Origin: Corynebacterium riegelii
Lineage (GTDB): Bacteria > Actinomycetota > Actinomycetes > Mycobacteriales > Mycobacteriaceae
Direction of reading: 5' to 3'
Length of the DNA: 64,000 nt
NCBI RefSeq assembly: GCF_016728505.1
Contig: NZ_CP068159.1
Location: 310,001 to 374,000, forward strand
Positions 36,508 through 44,763 of this stretch are shown in pieces. Numbering within the stretch: the first letter of the stretch is position 1; every line of letters starts with the position of its first letter. Below the pieces are notes generated by a model. That model saw nothing but the letters and a program-made list of their open reading frames with translations, made no database searches and was not told the DNA's origin. The position numbers and the translations under genes are program-made.

Positions 36508-38180
36508 CCTGACTTAGGCCATGGGTGGGTGAGCAACGTCACTCTTGACACTGCTACCTGGTGGTTTTCTTTGTCAGGGTGAGAATTTTCCGCACTAAGT
36601 GGGTAGTGGCGGGGGTGATCAGTAGTCTGATTTTGTGAGTCCTTATATCCGCACCGTCACAACCGCCTCCGGGGCAACAGCGGTGCAGGTCGTGTTCTCT
36701 GAACGCAAAGGTTCCAAACAGATGAAGCATGTCGGTTCGGCGCATTCGGAGTCTGAGCTTGCGCTTTTACGTGCTGAAGCCCAACGCATCGTTGATGGTG
36801 ACCAACTCGCGTTGGATTTCGGCGAAGTTGATCACACTCCATCTGCAACGGGCAGTGTGGATAATCCGCTACCGGTAGTCGGTCAACGTGCCGGTTACCT
36901 GCTGAACTGCATTGATACGTGTTTCGACGAGTTAGGCCTTGCTGCGGCCACCGGTAATGATCTGGTGTTTCGCGATCTTGTGCGTGCCAGGATCATTCAC
37001 CCCGGTTCAAAGCTCGATTCCATCGAGACTCTTGCCGAGGTCGGAGTCACCAGCGCAAGCTACCGCACTATCCAAAGGCGCCTTGCATGCTTTGCTACCG
37101 AATCGTTTGGGGAGATCTTGTCCCAGGCGTTGGCCCATCATGCCGGGATTGGGCCGGGCGCATTCATCTTGTACGACGTGACCACACTGTATTTCGAAAC
37201 AGATACCCCCGATGAGCTTCGTAAACCCGGGTTTTCCAAAGAACGCCGGGTCGAACCGCAGATTCTGGTGGGACTACTGACAGACGCCACCGGGTTTCCT
37301 TTGCATGTCGGGGCGTTTGCTGGCAACTCCGCCGAAACACACACGATGCTGCCGATGATTACACGGTTCCAAGACGCCTACCAGCTCGACGAAGTCACCG
37401 TGGTCGCGGATGCGGGGATGTTTTCCGCGGCGAATAAACAAGCACTGATCGATGCGGGCTTGCATTACATCCTGTCTGTGAAAACCCCCACCGTGCCCGA
37501 AGTAATCGACACCTGGCGCCGCAAGCACCCAGACACTACTTACACCCACGGCCAGATCTGGACACAACCTTCGGCAAGTGACGGTCGCAAACATGCTACC
37601 CCGAACTCGGTGACCCACTTCCAGTACTCCCACGATCGGGCCCGGCGCAGCCTGCGAGGTATTGAAGAACAAATCATAAAAGCCAAACGCGCTGTTGACG
37701 GCGAGACCGCCATCAAACGCAACCGCTACATTGACCTTTCTGCCCCGAACAAGAAAGTCAACTACGCCCTTGCTGCCAAGCACCGTGCGCTAGCGGGAAT
37801 CAAAGGCTACGAAACTGACCTGACTACTCTTCCCGCCGAGGAAGTGATCGGACATTACCGCAGGTTGTTCAACATCGAGAAGTCGTTTCGGATGTCGAAA
37901 TCAGACTTAAAAGCCCGCCCGATCTACGCGCGGAAACAAGACTCGATTACCGCACACCTCAATATTGTCATCGCCGCGCTAGCAGTTGCGCATCTCATGG
38001 AAACCCGCAGTGGGCAATCCATCAAACGCCTCGTAAGAACACTCAAAAAATACCGCAGCTTTCAACTCAACGTCAGCGGCGAAACCATCCACGCCGCAGT
38101 ACCACTGCCGCCCGACCTCGCCGCCACCATCCAAGCGATCACCGGCCACGAACTTCCGCACTAAATTGGCCTAAGTCAGG
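36508..38180 (+). mobile_element. Intact IS1634-like insertion sequence, 1673 bp
   Basis: Perfect 14-bp terminal inverted repeats: CCTGACTTAGGCCA at 36508-36521 and its complement at 38167-38180. One complete transposase gene. Bounded by a 101-bp direct repeat of host sequence. IS1634-family elements are known for unusually long target duplications, which fits. Identity of the two copies and intact ends point to a recent, possibly still active insertion. Confidence 0.92.
36635..38164 (+). CDS. IS1634-family DDE transposase
   Basis: 509 residues, GTG start at 36635 (VSPYIRTVTT read as Met first). DDE residues by pattern: Asp in VTVVADAGMFSAANKQALI (about 258), an upstream Asp in LYDVTTLYFETD (about 182), and Glu in the Y-R-x-L-F-N-I-E-K-S-F-R stretch (about 412-416) followed by LKARPIYARKQDSI. 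The latter is the IS1634/IS4-type C(1) region. Basic throughout. It catalyses cut-and-paste movement of the element. Full length with no frameshift. The stop lies two bases before the right inverted repeat. Confidence 0.93.
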   Translation: MSPYIRTVTTASGATAVQVVFSERKGSKQMKHVGSAHSESELALLRAEAQRIVDGDQLALDFGEVDHTPSATGSVDNPLPVVGQRAGYLLNCIDTCFDELGLAAATGNDLVFRDLVRARIIHPGSKLDSIETLAEVGVTSASYRTIQRRLACFATESFGEILSQALAHHAGIGPGAFILYDVTTLYFETDTPDELRKPGFSKERRVEPQILVGLLTDATGFPLHVGAFAGNSAETHTMLPMITRFQDAYQLDEVTVVADAGMFSAANKQALIDAGLHYILSVKTPTVPEVIDTWRRKHPDTTYTHGQIWTQPSASDGRKHATPNSVTHFQYSHDRARRSLRGIEEQIIKAKRAVDGETAIKRNRYIDLSAPNKKVNYALAAKHRALAGIKGYETDLTTLPAEEVIGHYRRLFNIEKSFRMSKSDLKARPIYARKQDSITAHLNIVIAALAVAHLMETRSGQSIKRLVRTLKKYRSFQLNVSGETIHAAVPLPPDLAATIQAITGHELPH

Positions 38181-38281
38181 CCGACCCGAGTAAGAGAATC
38201 CAGGTGGCCCGATCCAAAACAAAAAAACAGCCCGTTTTTCCGAAGGAGGCCTCGACCTGGTTCCTGGCTTGGGACAAATGA
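38181..38281 (+). repeat. 101-bp direct repeat, right copy (target duplication)
   Basis: Exact duplicate of 36407-36507, starting at the base after the right inverted repeat. The next 270 bases to 38551 hold original downstream sequence (AGTGACGAAATGAGTGCC onward) with an AAAAAACAGGCCATTTTTT hairpin-like stretch; no gene is seen there. Confidence 0.93.
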
Positions 38282-38551
38282 GTGACGAAATGAGTGCCGA
38301 AACTAGTGCCAAACTTTCGCCAACCACAAGACCAAACCCAGAGGCCACAATGTCGAAGGGATCTTCAACGACCAACGGTGACCCCAACTCAGGTTCAAAA
38401 CCAAAAAACAGGCCATTTTTTGAAGGGGCACGGTCGAGATTTCATTCGCTCCGTTTTAGGCGAAAAACAATGTGGCCTAGCAGGCTTCGTGCACTATTAG
38501 ACCTGCACTGCTAGACCGCATTGGTTCGACCGGATACACCGGCCATCCGAA

Positions 38552-39889
38552 CTACTTCGTGAAGTTCTCAACGATCGGGCGGGCTGCGAAGCCAGCAACA
38601 CCCGTCGCAAGCAGTGCTGCGATTACGCCCAGGATGCTCACCACGGTCAGACCCGTCATGTCCAGCGAAGAACCGGATGCAACCGAACCCTTCACGTGGT
38701 CATCGGAGCTACCCTGCTTGCGGCCGGAGGAACCAACGGTGGAACCAGACGGCTTCTTCTTCACCTGATCAGAGTGGACAGAGCACGCGGTGAATGCATC
38801 GTTCATAGTGACGATCGGTGCCAGCACCTGCGGACCAACCGCGTCAAACGCGTCCTGTGCAGCGAGGGACACCTCGGAAGTCTTGAACCCAAGGATGGTT
38901 TCCACGTTGAGTTCAATGCCGGACTTCTCCAACGCGTCCTTCAGCGCCTTGCCAAAGTCGATCTTGTCCGTCTGCTTCTTCAGCTCAGCCTTCACCGCAG
39001 GCTGGCTCATGAGGTTCTTCAGCACTGCCTTGATATCCAGGCCGGAAGCCTCCAGGGCCTCCTTCAATACTGCCTGCGTATCAACGTCCGCCTTCTCCAA
39101 CGCCTCAGAGAATGCCTTGTCAACGTTCTTGACCTCGAGGTTCTTTGCAACCAGTTCCAGGATCCCCTGGAAACCAGCCTCCTCGAAGCCCATGACTTTT
39201 AGCACTGCCTTGATTGGGTCAGCAATGAAATCACCAATCAAACCGAAATACTCGCTGAAACCCCGGTTGGGAATCTTCGCCTTCAGATCCTCGCGCATCT
39301 GCGCATCGTTAAAGTCCGCTTCAACCTTGGACCAATCAACATTTTCCAAAACCTCACCAATTGGCAGGGTCTTCAGTGCGGCCTGAACGTCCACGCCGCC
39401 GGCGTCCTCGACAGCCTTCTTTACGTCGGCTGCGTTGGCTACGGCCTCGAAGTCGACGTCTGCAAGCACAGCTTCGAAGTCAATGTTGGCAACGATCTTC
39501 TCAAGGTCCAGGTCCTTCAACGCAGCCTCGATGCCCTGCGGGAAGACGATCTGGGCAATGTCTACGCCGTAGAGCAGACCACCCTTTTCCAGCGCCTCGT
39601 CGGGGCTCATGATCAGCGTCTTGTCGGCGTCGGTAAAGAACGGGCGCTGTGCTGCGTTCTGGAAGCTGGCCTTGAGCTTCTCGTTGTCGGTCTGCTTGGC
39701 CATCTCGGTGAACAATGCCTTGTAGGCCTGGTTCACGCGGGTGATGTCCCGGTCAGAAAACGAAATCGAGCACTTGTCCGCCGCGCGGTCGTACTTAGTT
39801 TCCCAAGCATTGGCTGCAGGTGCGGCAACGATGAGGGAGGTGGCGGTGGCTGCGGCGACGGTTGCAGCGGTGAAACGGGAAAGACGCAT
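38552..39889 (-). CDS. Secreted, C-terminally anchored corynebacterial protein (paralogue 2, with helical repeats)
   Basis: 445 residues from the ATG at 39889 (MRLSRFTAATVAAATATS) after GAAGGA; an earlier in-frame ATG is at 39916. Signal peptide and mature N-terminus (CSISFSDRDITRVNQAYKAL) resemble paralogue 1 at 32113. The middle (about 115-330) consists of repeated short helices with a D-x-(D/E)-x-x-A-V-L pattern (LDLEKIVANIDFEAVLADVD and further units). The C-terminal TM segment begins LTVVSILGVIAALLATGV and is followed by FAARPIVENFTK. It shares LTVVSI-LGV with the end of the metalloprotease at 21484. Probably exposed outside the membrane; function unknown. Confidence 0.85.
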   Translation of the reverse strand: MRLSRFTAATVAAATATSLIVAAPAANAWETKYDRAADKCSISFSDRDITRVNQAYKALFTEMAKQTDNEKLKASFQNAAQRPFFTDADKTLIMSPDEALEKGGLLYGVDIAQIVFPQGIEAALKDLDLEKIVANIDFEAVLADVDFEAVANAADVKKAVEDAGGVDVQAALKTLPIGEVLENVDWSKVEADFNDAQMREDLKAKIPNRGFSEYFGLIGDFIADPIKAVLKVMGFEEAGFQGILELVAKNLEVKNVDKAFSEALEKADVDTQAVLKEALEASGLDIKAVLKNLMSQPAVKAELKKQTDKIDFGKALKDALEKSGIELNVETILGFKTSEVSLAAQDAFDAVGPQVLAPIVTMNDAFTACSVHSDQVKKKPSGSTVGSSGRKQGSSDDHVKGSVASGSSLDMTGLTVVSILGVIAALLATGVAGFAARPIVENFTK

Positions 39890-39961
39890 CTGCGAATCCT
39901 TCAGATAGGGAAACAATATAAAACCTTATGGAAAGTAGCACGCCAACACCTATCTGGCACA

Positions 39962-41344
39962 ATGATTTGGGTGACCGAAATGGATGAGAGCAAAAACCCA
40001 AACAAGAACCCAGATGCCGGCGTTTTCGCAACGCTGCCTACCCCAGCGGAAGCCGCGCAGGAAATGTCTGACGAGCCGATTGATCGTGGGCAAGTGATTG
40101 CCTCCGATGGTCGTACGGCAGCAGCTTGGGCGCTTCGCTTTATCATTGTCGTTGCTGCTACGGGTTTGCTGTTCTACCTTCTCAAGTTCGTTTGGATGGG
40201 CCTGCTGCCAATCCTTCTGGCGCTGATTTTCTGCACGGTGTTGTGGCCACCGGTGCGGTGGCTGAGGGACCACAAGGTGCCGTCGGCACTGTCAGTGCTG
40301 CTGGTGCTGGTCGGCTTCTTCGGCGCGATCATCGGTATCTTCTCGGCGATGGCACCGACCGTCCGCACGCAGGGCAAGCAACTGTATGACCAGGCGCAGA
40401 CCGGTATCCGCCAGATTCTGGATTGGGTGGACAGCCGCATTGATTCGGAGTTGATCGACCCGAACAAGATTCAGGAGACCCTGGATCAGGTTGCTGGGAT
40501 GGTGCGGGGGCAGGCGTCGTCAATCGCCTCGGGCGTGTTTACTGGCATCGGTGCGATTGCTTCGGTGGGTACCACCCTCGCTCTGACCCTCATCCTGTCC
40601 TTCTTCTTCCTTAAGGACGGCGACCGCTTCCTCCCCTGGCTACGCAAATACACCGGTGTGCGCGCAGGCTGGCACCTAACTGAGGTGTGCATGCGTTCCT
40701 GGAACACCCTTTCCGGGTTCATCCGCACGCAGGCGATCGTGTCGCTGGTGGATGCCATCTTCATCGGCATCGGCCTGATCATCCTCGGCGTACCGCTGTG
40801 GCCGGTGCTGGCCGTGCTGACGTTCTTCGGTGGCTTCATCCCCATCGTCGGTGCGTTCACGGCAGGCGCCCTGGCTGTCATTGTTGCGCTGGTGTCCAAC
40901 GGTTTCCTCAACGCTGTGTTCGTGCTGATCCTGATCATTGCTGTGCAGCAGATCGAGGGCAACGTACTGCAGCCGATCCTGCAGTCCCGCGCCATGGGCC
41001 TGCATGCGGCGATTGTGCTGCTTGCGGTGGCATTGGGTGGTACCGGCTTCGGCATCATCGGCGCCTTCCTTGCAGTGCCGGTGGCGGCAGTTATTGCAGT
41101 GTGGTTCCGCTACTGGGCGGAAATGGTGTCCCTGCGCGCCGGCGAGATCACCGCGGACGAGATCTCCATGGCAACGCAGCAGACACAAACCCTGGATTCC
41201 AAGGAGTCCTTCCTGGCCATCCGCGACCACATGATGCGCATGGCCAAGCGCGACAAGGCACACGCCGACAACCCGAAGGTGCCGGTAAAGGAAGGCCTGG
41301 GATCTACCAAGGTGCCGTTGGATCAGGACCTGCCGGAGGATTAG
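39962..41344 (+). CDS. AI-2E (UPF0118)-family transporter
   Basis: 460 residues. After a hydrophilic start (about 1-55) there are eight or so TM segments in the order typical of the AI-2E/PerM family: a pair near 58-125 (RFIIVVAATGLLFYLLKF and others), a long soluble helical segment with amphipathic helices (about 130-195), then a hydrophobic half ending near 390, with GGFIPIVGAFTAGALAVIVA and QIEGNVLQPILQSRAMGLH. The latter matches the family signature. The C-terminal 70 residues are soluble. Members export or exchange small molecules or ions; the substrate is unknown here. Divergent from the secreted-protein gene. ATG 39962 is used; an ATG six codons later is possible. Confidence 0.9.
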   Translation: MIWVTEMDESKNPNKNPDAGVFATLPTPAEAAQEMSDEPIDRGQVIASDGRTAAAWALRFIIVVAATGLLFYLLKFVWMGLLPILLALIFCTVLWPPVRWLRDHKVPSALSVLLVLVGFFGAIIGIFSAMAPTVRTQGKQLYDQAQTGIRQILDWVDSRIDSELIDPNKIQETLDQVAGMVRGQASSIASGVFTGIGAIASVGTTLALTLILSFFFLKDGDRFLPWLRKYTGVRAGWHLTEVCMRSWNTLSGFIRTQAIVSLVDAIFIGIGLIILGVPLWPVLAVLTFFGGFIPIVGAFTAGALAVIVALVSNGFLNAVFVLILIIAVQQIEGNVLQPILQSRAMGLHAAIVLLAVALGGTGFGIIGAFLAVPVAAVIAVWFRYWAEMVSLRAGEITADEISMATQQTQTLDSKESFLAIRDHMMRMAKRDKAHADNPKVPVKEGLGSTKVPLDQDLPED

Positions 41345-41397
41345 CCGTCTAGCCAGGTCCGCTGCACGATCCAAACAAGATACGTACGGTGGGCCGC

Positions 41398-41934
41398 ATG
41401 GCTGATTTGAACAACGCTCTAAACAATAAGACGATTGCGATTCTTTCCACTGACGGTTTCGAGGATTCGGAGCTGACTAGCCCGAAGGAGGCCGTCGAGG
41501 CCGCCGGCGCCACCACCCGCGTGGTGTCTACCGAGTCCGGTGAGATCGAGGGCAAGAACGGCACGAAGGTTGCGGTGGAGCTTCTTACTAGCGACGCCAA
41601 CGTGAACGACTTCGACGCCCTCATCCTGCCCGGCGGCACCATCAACGCCGACCACATCCGTGTGGACGAGGATGCGGTTGCCCTGGTCAAGGCGTTTAAG
41701 GACGCAGGCAAGCCGATCGGCGTGATCTGCCACGGTGGCTGGATTCTTACGGACGCGGACGTGATCCGCGGCGTGAAGCTGACGTCCGTCAAGAACGTGA
41801 AGACCGACCTGATCAACGCTGGCGCGGACTGGGTTGATGAGGAGGTTGTGGTTGACTCCGGTGTGATCTCCTCGCGTACGCCGGACGACCTGCCGGCGTT
41901 TAACGCGGCGCTGGTTGAGGAGTTTGCCAAGTAG
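41398..41934 (+). CDS. DJ-1/PfpI-family protein
   Basis: 178 residues from ATG 41398; a GTG at 41389 is also in frame. The class I glutamine-amidotransferase-like fold carries the nucleophile elbow PIGVICHGGWIL with Cys111, and Glu22 in STDGFEDSELTSP. This matches the YhbO/PfpI general stress deglycase or protease group. AEDLHLGT-type oligomer contacts cannot be judged. It probably protects against stress; the exact activity is debated in this family. Located 54 bases after the transporter, on the same strand, and directly before the chaperone operon. Confidence 0.92.
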   Translation: MADLNNALNNKTIAILSTDGFEDSELTSPKEAVEAAGATTRVVSTESGEIEGKNGTKVAVELLTSDANVNDFDALILPGGTINADHIRVDEDAVALVKAFKDAGKPIGVICHGGWILTDADVIRGVKLTSVKNVKTDLINAGADWVDEEVVVDSGVISSRTPDDLPAFNAALVEEFAK

Positions 41935-41985
41935 GCAGCCCAAGTAGCGCGCGAAGCTCCCCGGCGGGGGTGTGTGCACGGCGTA

Positions 41986-41991
41986 TATACT
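41986..41991 (+). promoter_or_regulatory. Possible -10 box of the plus-strand chaperone operon
   Basis: TATACT within GCGTATATACTGCATG, 55 bases before the first gene start. No matching -35 is obvious. A GC-rich CCCCGGCGGGG just upstream may end the previous transcript. Confidence 0.4.
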
Positions 41992-42045
41992 GCATGTGTT
42001 TTTGTGCCTAAGTTTTAAGCCGTGTCACTCGAGGAGATTCGCGCG

Positions 42046-44052
42046 ATGACAACATCTGAGTTCGAGGAACGTCCAGCAGAGTTCAACAAAACCGCTCTCA
42101 ACGCCTATTTGGGCGGGACCTCTGCTGCTGACTGGGACTCACTCGCAAGCGCCGTGCAGGGTACATCCGGTGCTGCTGCAGAAAGCGCGGCCACCGGAGC
42201 GCTTCCTGCTGTAAACCTGTTCGGGCTGCTGCAGGTAGACCCGCAGGGTGACAACGAGGAGCTCGTGGCTGACCGCGGCCAGGAAGTGCAGGCGGAGCTG
42301 GACCGCCTGGCTTCTGGCACGGGACGTCAACGTGCTGCGGCGCAGAAAGTCACGGCAGGACTGAAGGCGCTTGCAAACGCGAACTCCGCGTGGACGCTTG
42401 ATAACCCGCAGCTGTACAAGCTTGCGCACACGGCTTGGTTGGAAAACATCAACACGGGCACATACGCCGCGGCTGATGAGCTGGAGGAGCGTTTCAGCGA
42501 CTTCCCACTGATTAGCCGTAAAGAGGCAGCACGCCCGATTCGTTACCGCGGCCTGCCGGAGAACACCGCGCTTGGCCTGCTCAAGCCCTTGATGGCGAAT
42601 CGTTCCATCACGGTGGTGGACGATATCCCGGCGATGCTGTTTAGCCAGATTGCCCGCACGTTCCCGCAGGGCTTTGCGCATGCAATCCACCCGCGTGCGT
42701 TTGATGAGGACGCAGACGCAACCATCTCACTGCTGGAGCAGAAGGTGTCCGGCACCTCTGTTCCTGTAACCAAGGCGGATTTGGACGCGGCACTTGAGTA
42801 CTTCACCCGCAACCCGCAAAAGTATGGTCAGCAGAAACTGCTGGCTTCCCGCCTGACCTCCCAGATCAAGAGCGATGAGCAGCTGCGCAACTGGCTTGCC
42901 AGCTACTACCTGCAGGTGTTTGAAGATGAGCAGGACCGTGGCGCTACCGTTTCCCAAGCTGCCGAAACCCTTCGCGGCCTGGGTGTGGACAGCGCCGAGG
43001 TGGACAAGCTGGAGGCCGCGTTTGGCGGCGTGAGCAAGCTGACTGCGGAGTGGGCTGACCCGGAGGTCTCTGAAGAACGTGCGCGCGAGCTGGACAAGGA
43101 AGCGTTCGGCTCCCTGCAGCGCGTGATGGATGACGGACGTCTGGCGCAGGCGAAGTACCAGCTTGATCAGATGCTTGCCTCTGGTGAGAAGCCGCGCTCC
43201 TCAGTTGGTGCGGACATTGTTGAAAGCATTAACTCCAGGGCAAGGCAGTTGGATCGGGATACGTCCTCGCTGGAGCAGGCGATTCAGGCTCGTAATCCGA
43301 TTGCGGCTCGTACGGAATTGGACGCCATCGCTGAGTACTGCGTGGACTCGCGTGCGGTTGGTGAGCTTGCGACTCAGGTTGCTGAGATGGAGCACGACCC
43401 GGTTTTTGTTGACCAGGTGTTAAGCACCCACTTCCAGCCGGTTGCAGACGAAGGCCAGAACAAGGCGTTGGGTTTCTTGCCGCCGAAGTTCTCTAACCCG
43501 TGGATCACCCCGCTGGTGCTGGGCATTCCCGCGGCACTCCTAGATATCGCGGCGTGGGACCCGAACCCGGCAACGGCCATCATTGGCATTGTGGTGCTGG
43601 CCATCGCCGCCGTGTTCCTTGAGGAGTACGTTGACGCAGATGGCTGCGTCGGCTGGGCCGTGTTGCTTGGCCCGGCGGTCTTGGCGCTTTTTACCTCGGG
43701 CCTGTTCGGTGCGATTGCGGTGGGCGCAACCCAGTTTGCCTCGCGCACAATTTTTGAAAACCGCAAGAAACAAAAGGCGGCTGACGCCTTTAACAAGCTG
43801 ATTCAGGCGGCGGATCTGGAGCTGAAGCGCACTGGCATGGGCGCGCCCGTCGCCGGGCTGTACTTGGGATCTGAGCGCATTGTGCCGCCGCTGAAACCGA
43901 CACGTCGGGGTACCGGCGAGGGCCTCTACTTGGTTACGGATAACGGCGTGACCAGCAGTGAGATCTCCCCACTCACGCTTGCGCAGATGGCGCACGGCGG
44001 CCAGTTCGCTGGCCGTAACACCTGGATCGCTCAGAAGGAGTTGGAGCAGTGA
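42046..44052 (+). CDS. Membrane protein A of the Hsp70-linked operon
   Basis: 668 residues from the ATG at 42046, preceded nine bases upstream by GAGGAG; a GTG at 42022 is in frame. Soluble helical region of about 480 residues, then four or so TM segments (about 480-575, e.g. LVLGIPAALLDIAAW and AIIGIVVLAIAAVFL), then a soluble tail. Homologous to the protein at 46379: both contain DLDAA(L/I)(E/D)YFTR, LGFLPP before the TM block and AGLY-x-G-x-x-R after it. No known family recognised. First gene of the operon; the GrpE-like gene overlaps its stop by 4 bases (GTGA). The pair flanks the Hsp70, suggesting a membrane partner for it. Confidence 0.85.
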   Translation: MTTSEFEERPAEFNKTALNAYLGGTSAADWDSLASAVQGTSGAAAESAATGALPAVNLFGLLQVDPQGDNEELVADRGQEVQAELDRLASGTGRQRAAAQKVTAGLKALANANSAWTLDNPQLYKLAHTAWLENINTGTYAAADELEERFSDFPLISRKEAARPIRYRGLPENTALGLLKPLMANRSITVVDDIPAMLFSQIARTFPQGFAHAIHPRAFDEDADATISLLEQKVSGTSVPVTKADLDAALEYFTRNPQKYGQQKLLASRLTSQIKSDEQLRNWLASYYLQVFEDEQDRGATVSQAAETLRGLGVDSAEVDKLEAAFGGVSKLTAEWADPEVSEERARELDKEAFGSLQRVMDDGRLAQAKYQLDQMLASGEKPRSSVGADIVESINSRARQLDRDTSSLEQAIQARNPIAARTELDAIAEYCVDSRAVGELATQVAEMEHDPVFVDQVLSTHFQPVADEGQNKALGFLPPKFSNPWITPLVLGIPAALLDIAAWDPNPATAIIGIVVLAIAAVFLEEYVDADGCVGWAVLLGPAVLALFTSGLFGAIAVGATQFASRTIFENRKKQKAADAFNKLIQAADLELKRTGMGAPVAGLYLGSERIVPPLKPTRRGTGEGLYLVTDNGVTSSEISPLTLAQMAHGGQFAGRNTWIAQKELEQ

Positions 44053-44750
44053 CACGAGGTTTCCGCGACGGCGATCTGCACGTAAACACACCCCCACCCA
44101 GGCCGCAGCAGCAACAACAACCACAACAGCTGCCGGATGAGGTGTCCGCGCGCACGCTGCTGGACAAGCTGAACAACCAGGTGGACAACATGCGCGCGAA
44201 CATGCGCACCCTGGAAACCTCGATGCTCACGGAGTTCCGCCAGCTCAGCGAGTATGTCACCGCAAAGCTGGATGAGGGCACCACAGAGCCCCTGCTTGAC
44301 GACGATCCACGCGACACCGCCATCCGCGCCCTCGAGACCGCGCGCATGGACATCATCTCCAAAACGCTCGCACCCGCCGCGAAGGTGGTTGTGGACCTGC
44401 TCAAGCACACCGAGGACGGTTTGCAGCAGGACTTGAGCGACCTGACGGCCGAGCAGGCGCAGCAGCAGACGCGCGATATGTACGAATACTTCGAGCAGCA
44501 GCTGCAGGATTTGCTGCGTGTGCTGGGGTTTGCGGACGTCAAGGCGAAGCCTGGTGATGCGTTTGATCGGAAGCTGCACAAGACGGTCCGTAGGGTGGAA
44601 ACGTCAGACGCTAGTCTGAATGACACGATCCACTGCGTGCTTGCGCCTGGGTTTGGTCACCCGGGTGCACAGAACACGGCGATTCCGGCGCAGGTGGCGG
44701 TGTACCGCTATGTGGCGTCGGCAAGCAAAAGCCCCCAAACAGACAAGTAA
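44049..44750 (+). CDS. GrpE-like protein
   Basis: 233 residues, GTG start at 44049. A Pro/Gln-rich leader (about 15-30) is followed by a long coiled-coil helix (SARTLLDKLNNQVDNMRANM), then a second helical region. The C-terminal part AFDRKLHKTVRRVETSDASL mimics GrpE's F-D-P-x-x-H-x-A-V region and ends with a small beta-like segment. Adjacent to an Hsp70 gene 13 bases downstream, it is probably that chaperone's own nucleotide exchange factor, distinct from the housekeeping grpE at 29390. The beta-domain is poorly conserved, so the assignment is moderate. Confidence 0.75.
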   Translation: MTRGFRDGDLHVNTPPPRPQQQQQPQQLPDEVSARTLLDKLNNQVDNMRANMRTLETSMLTEFRQLSEYVTAKLDEGTTEPLLDDDPRDTAIRALETARMDIISKTLAPAAKVVVDLLKHTEDGLQQDLSDLTAEQAQQQTRDMYEYFEQQLQDLLRVLGFADVKAKPGDAFDRKLHKTVRRVETSDASLNDTIHCVLAPGFGHPGAQNTAIPAQVAVYRYVASASKSPQTDK

Positions 44751-44763
44751 GGACTGAGACGAA

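Noticed and set aside
38269-38514. 81-codon frame after the IS right duplication
   Set aside because: Begins inside the duplicated segment and is low complexity; more likely spacer sequence.
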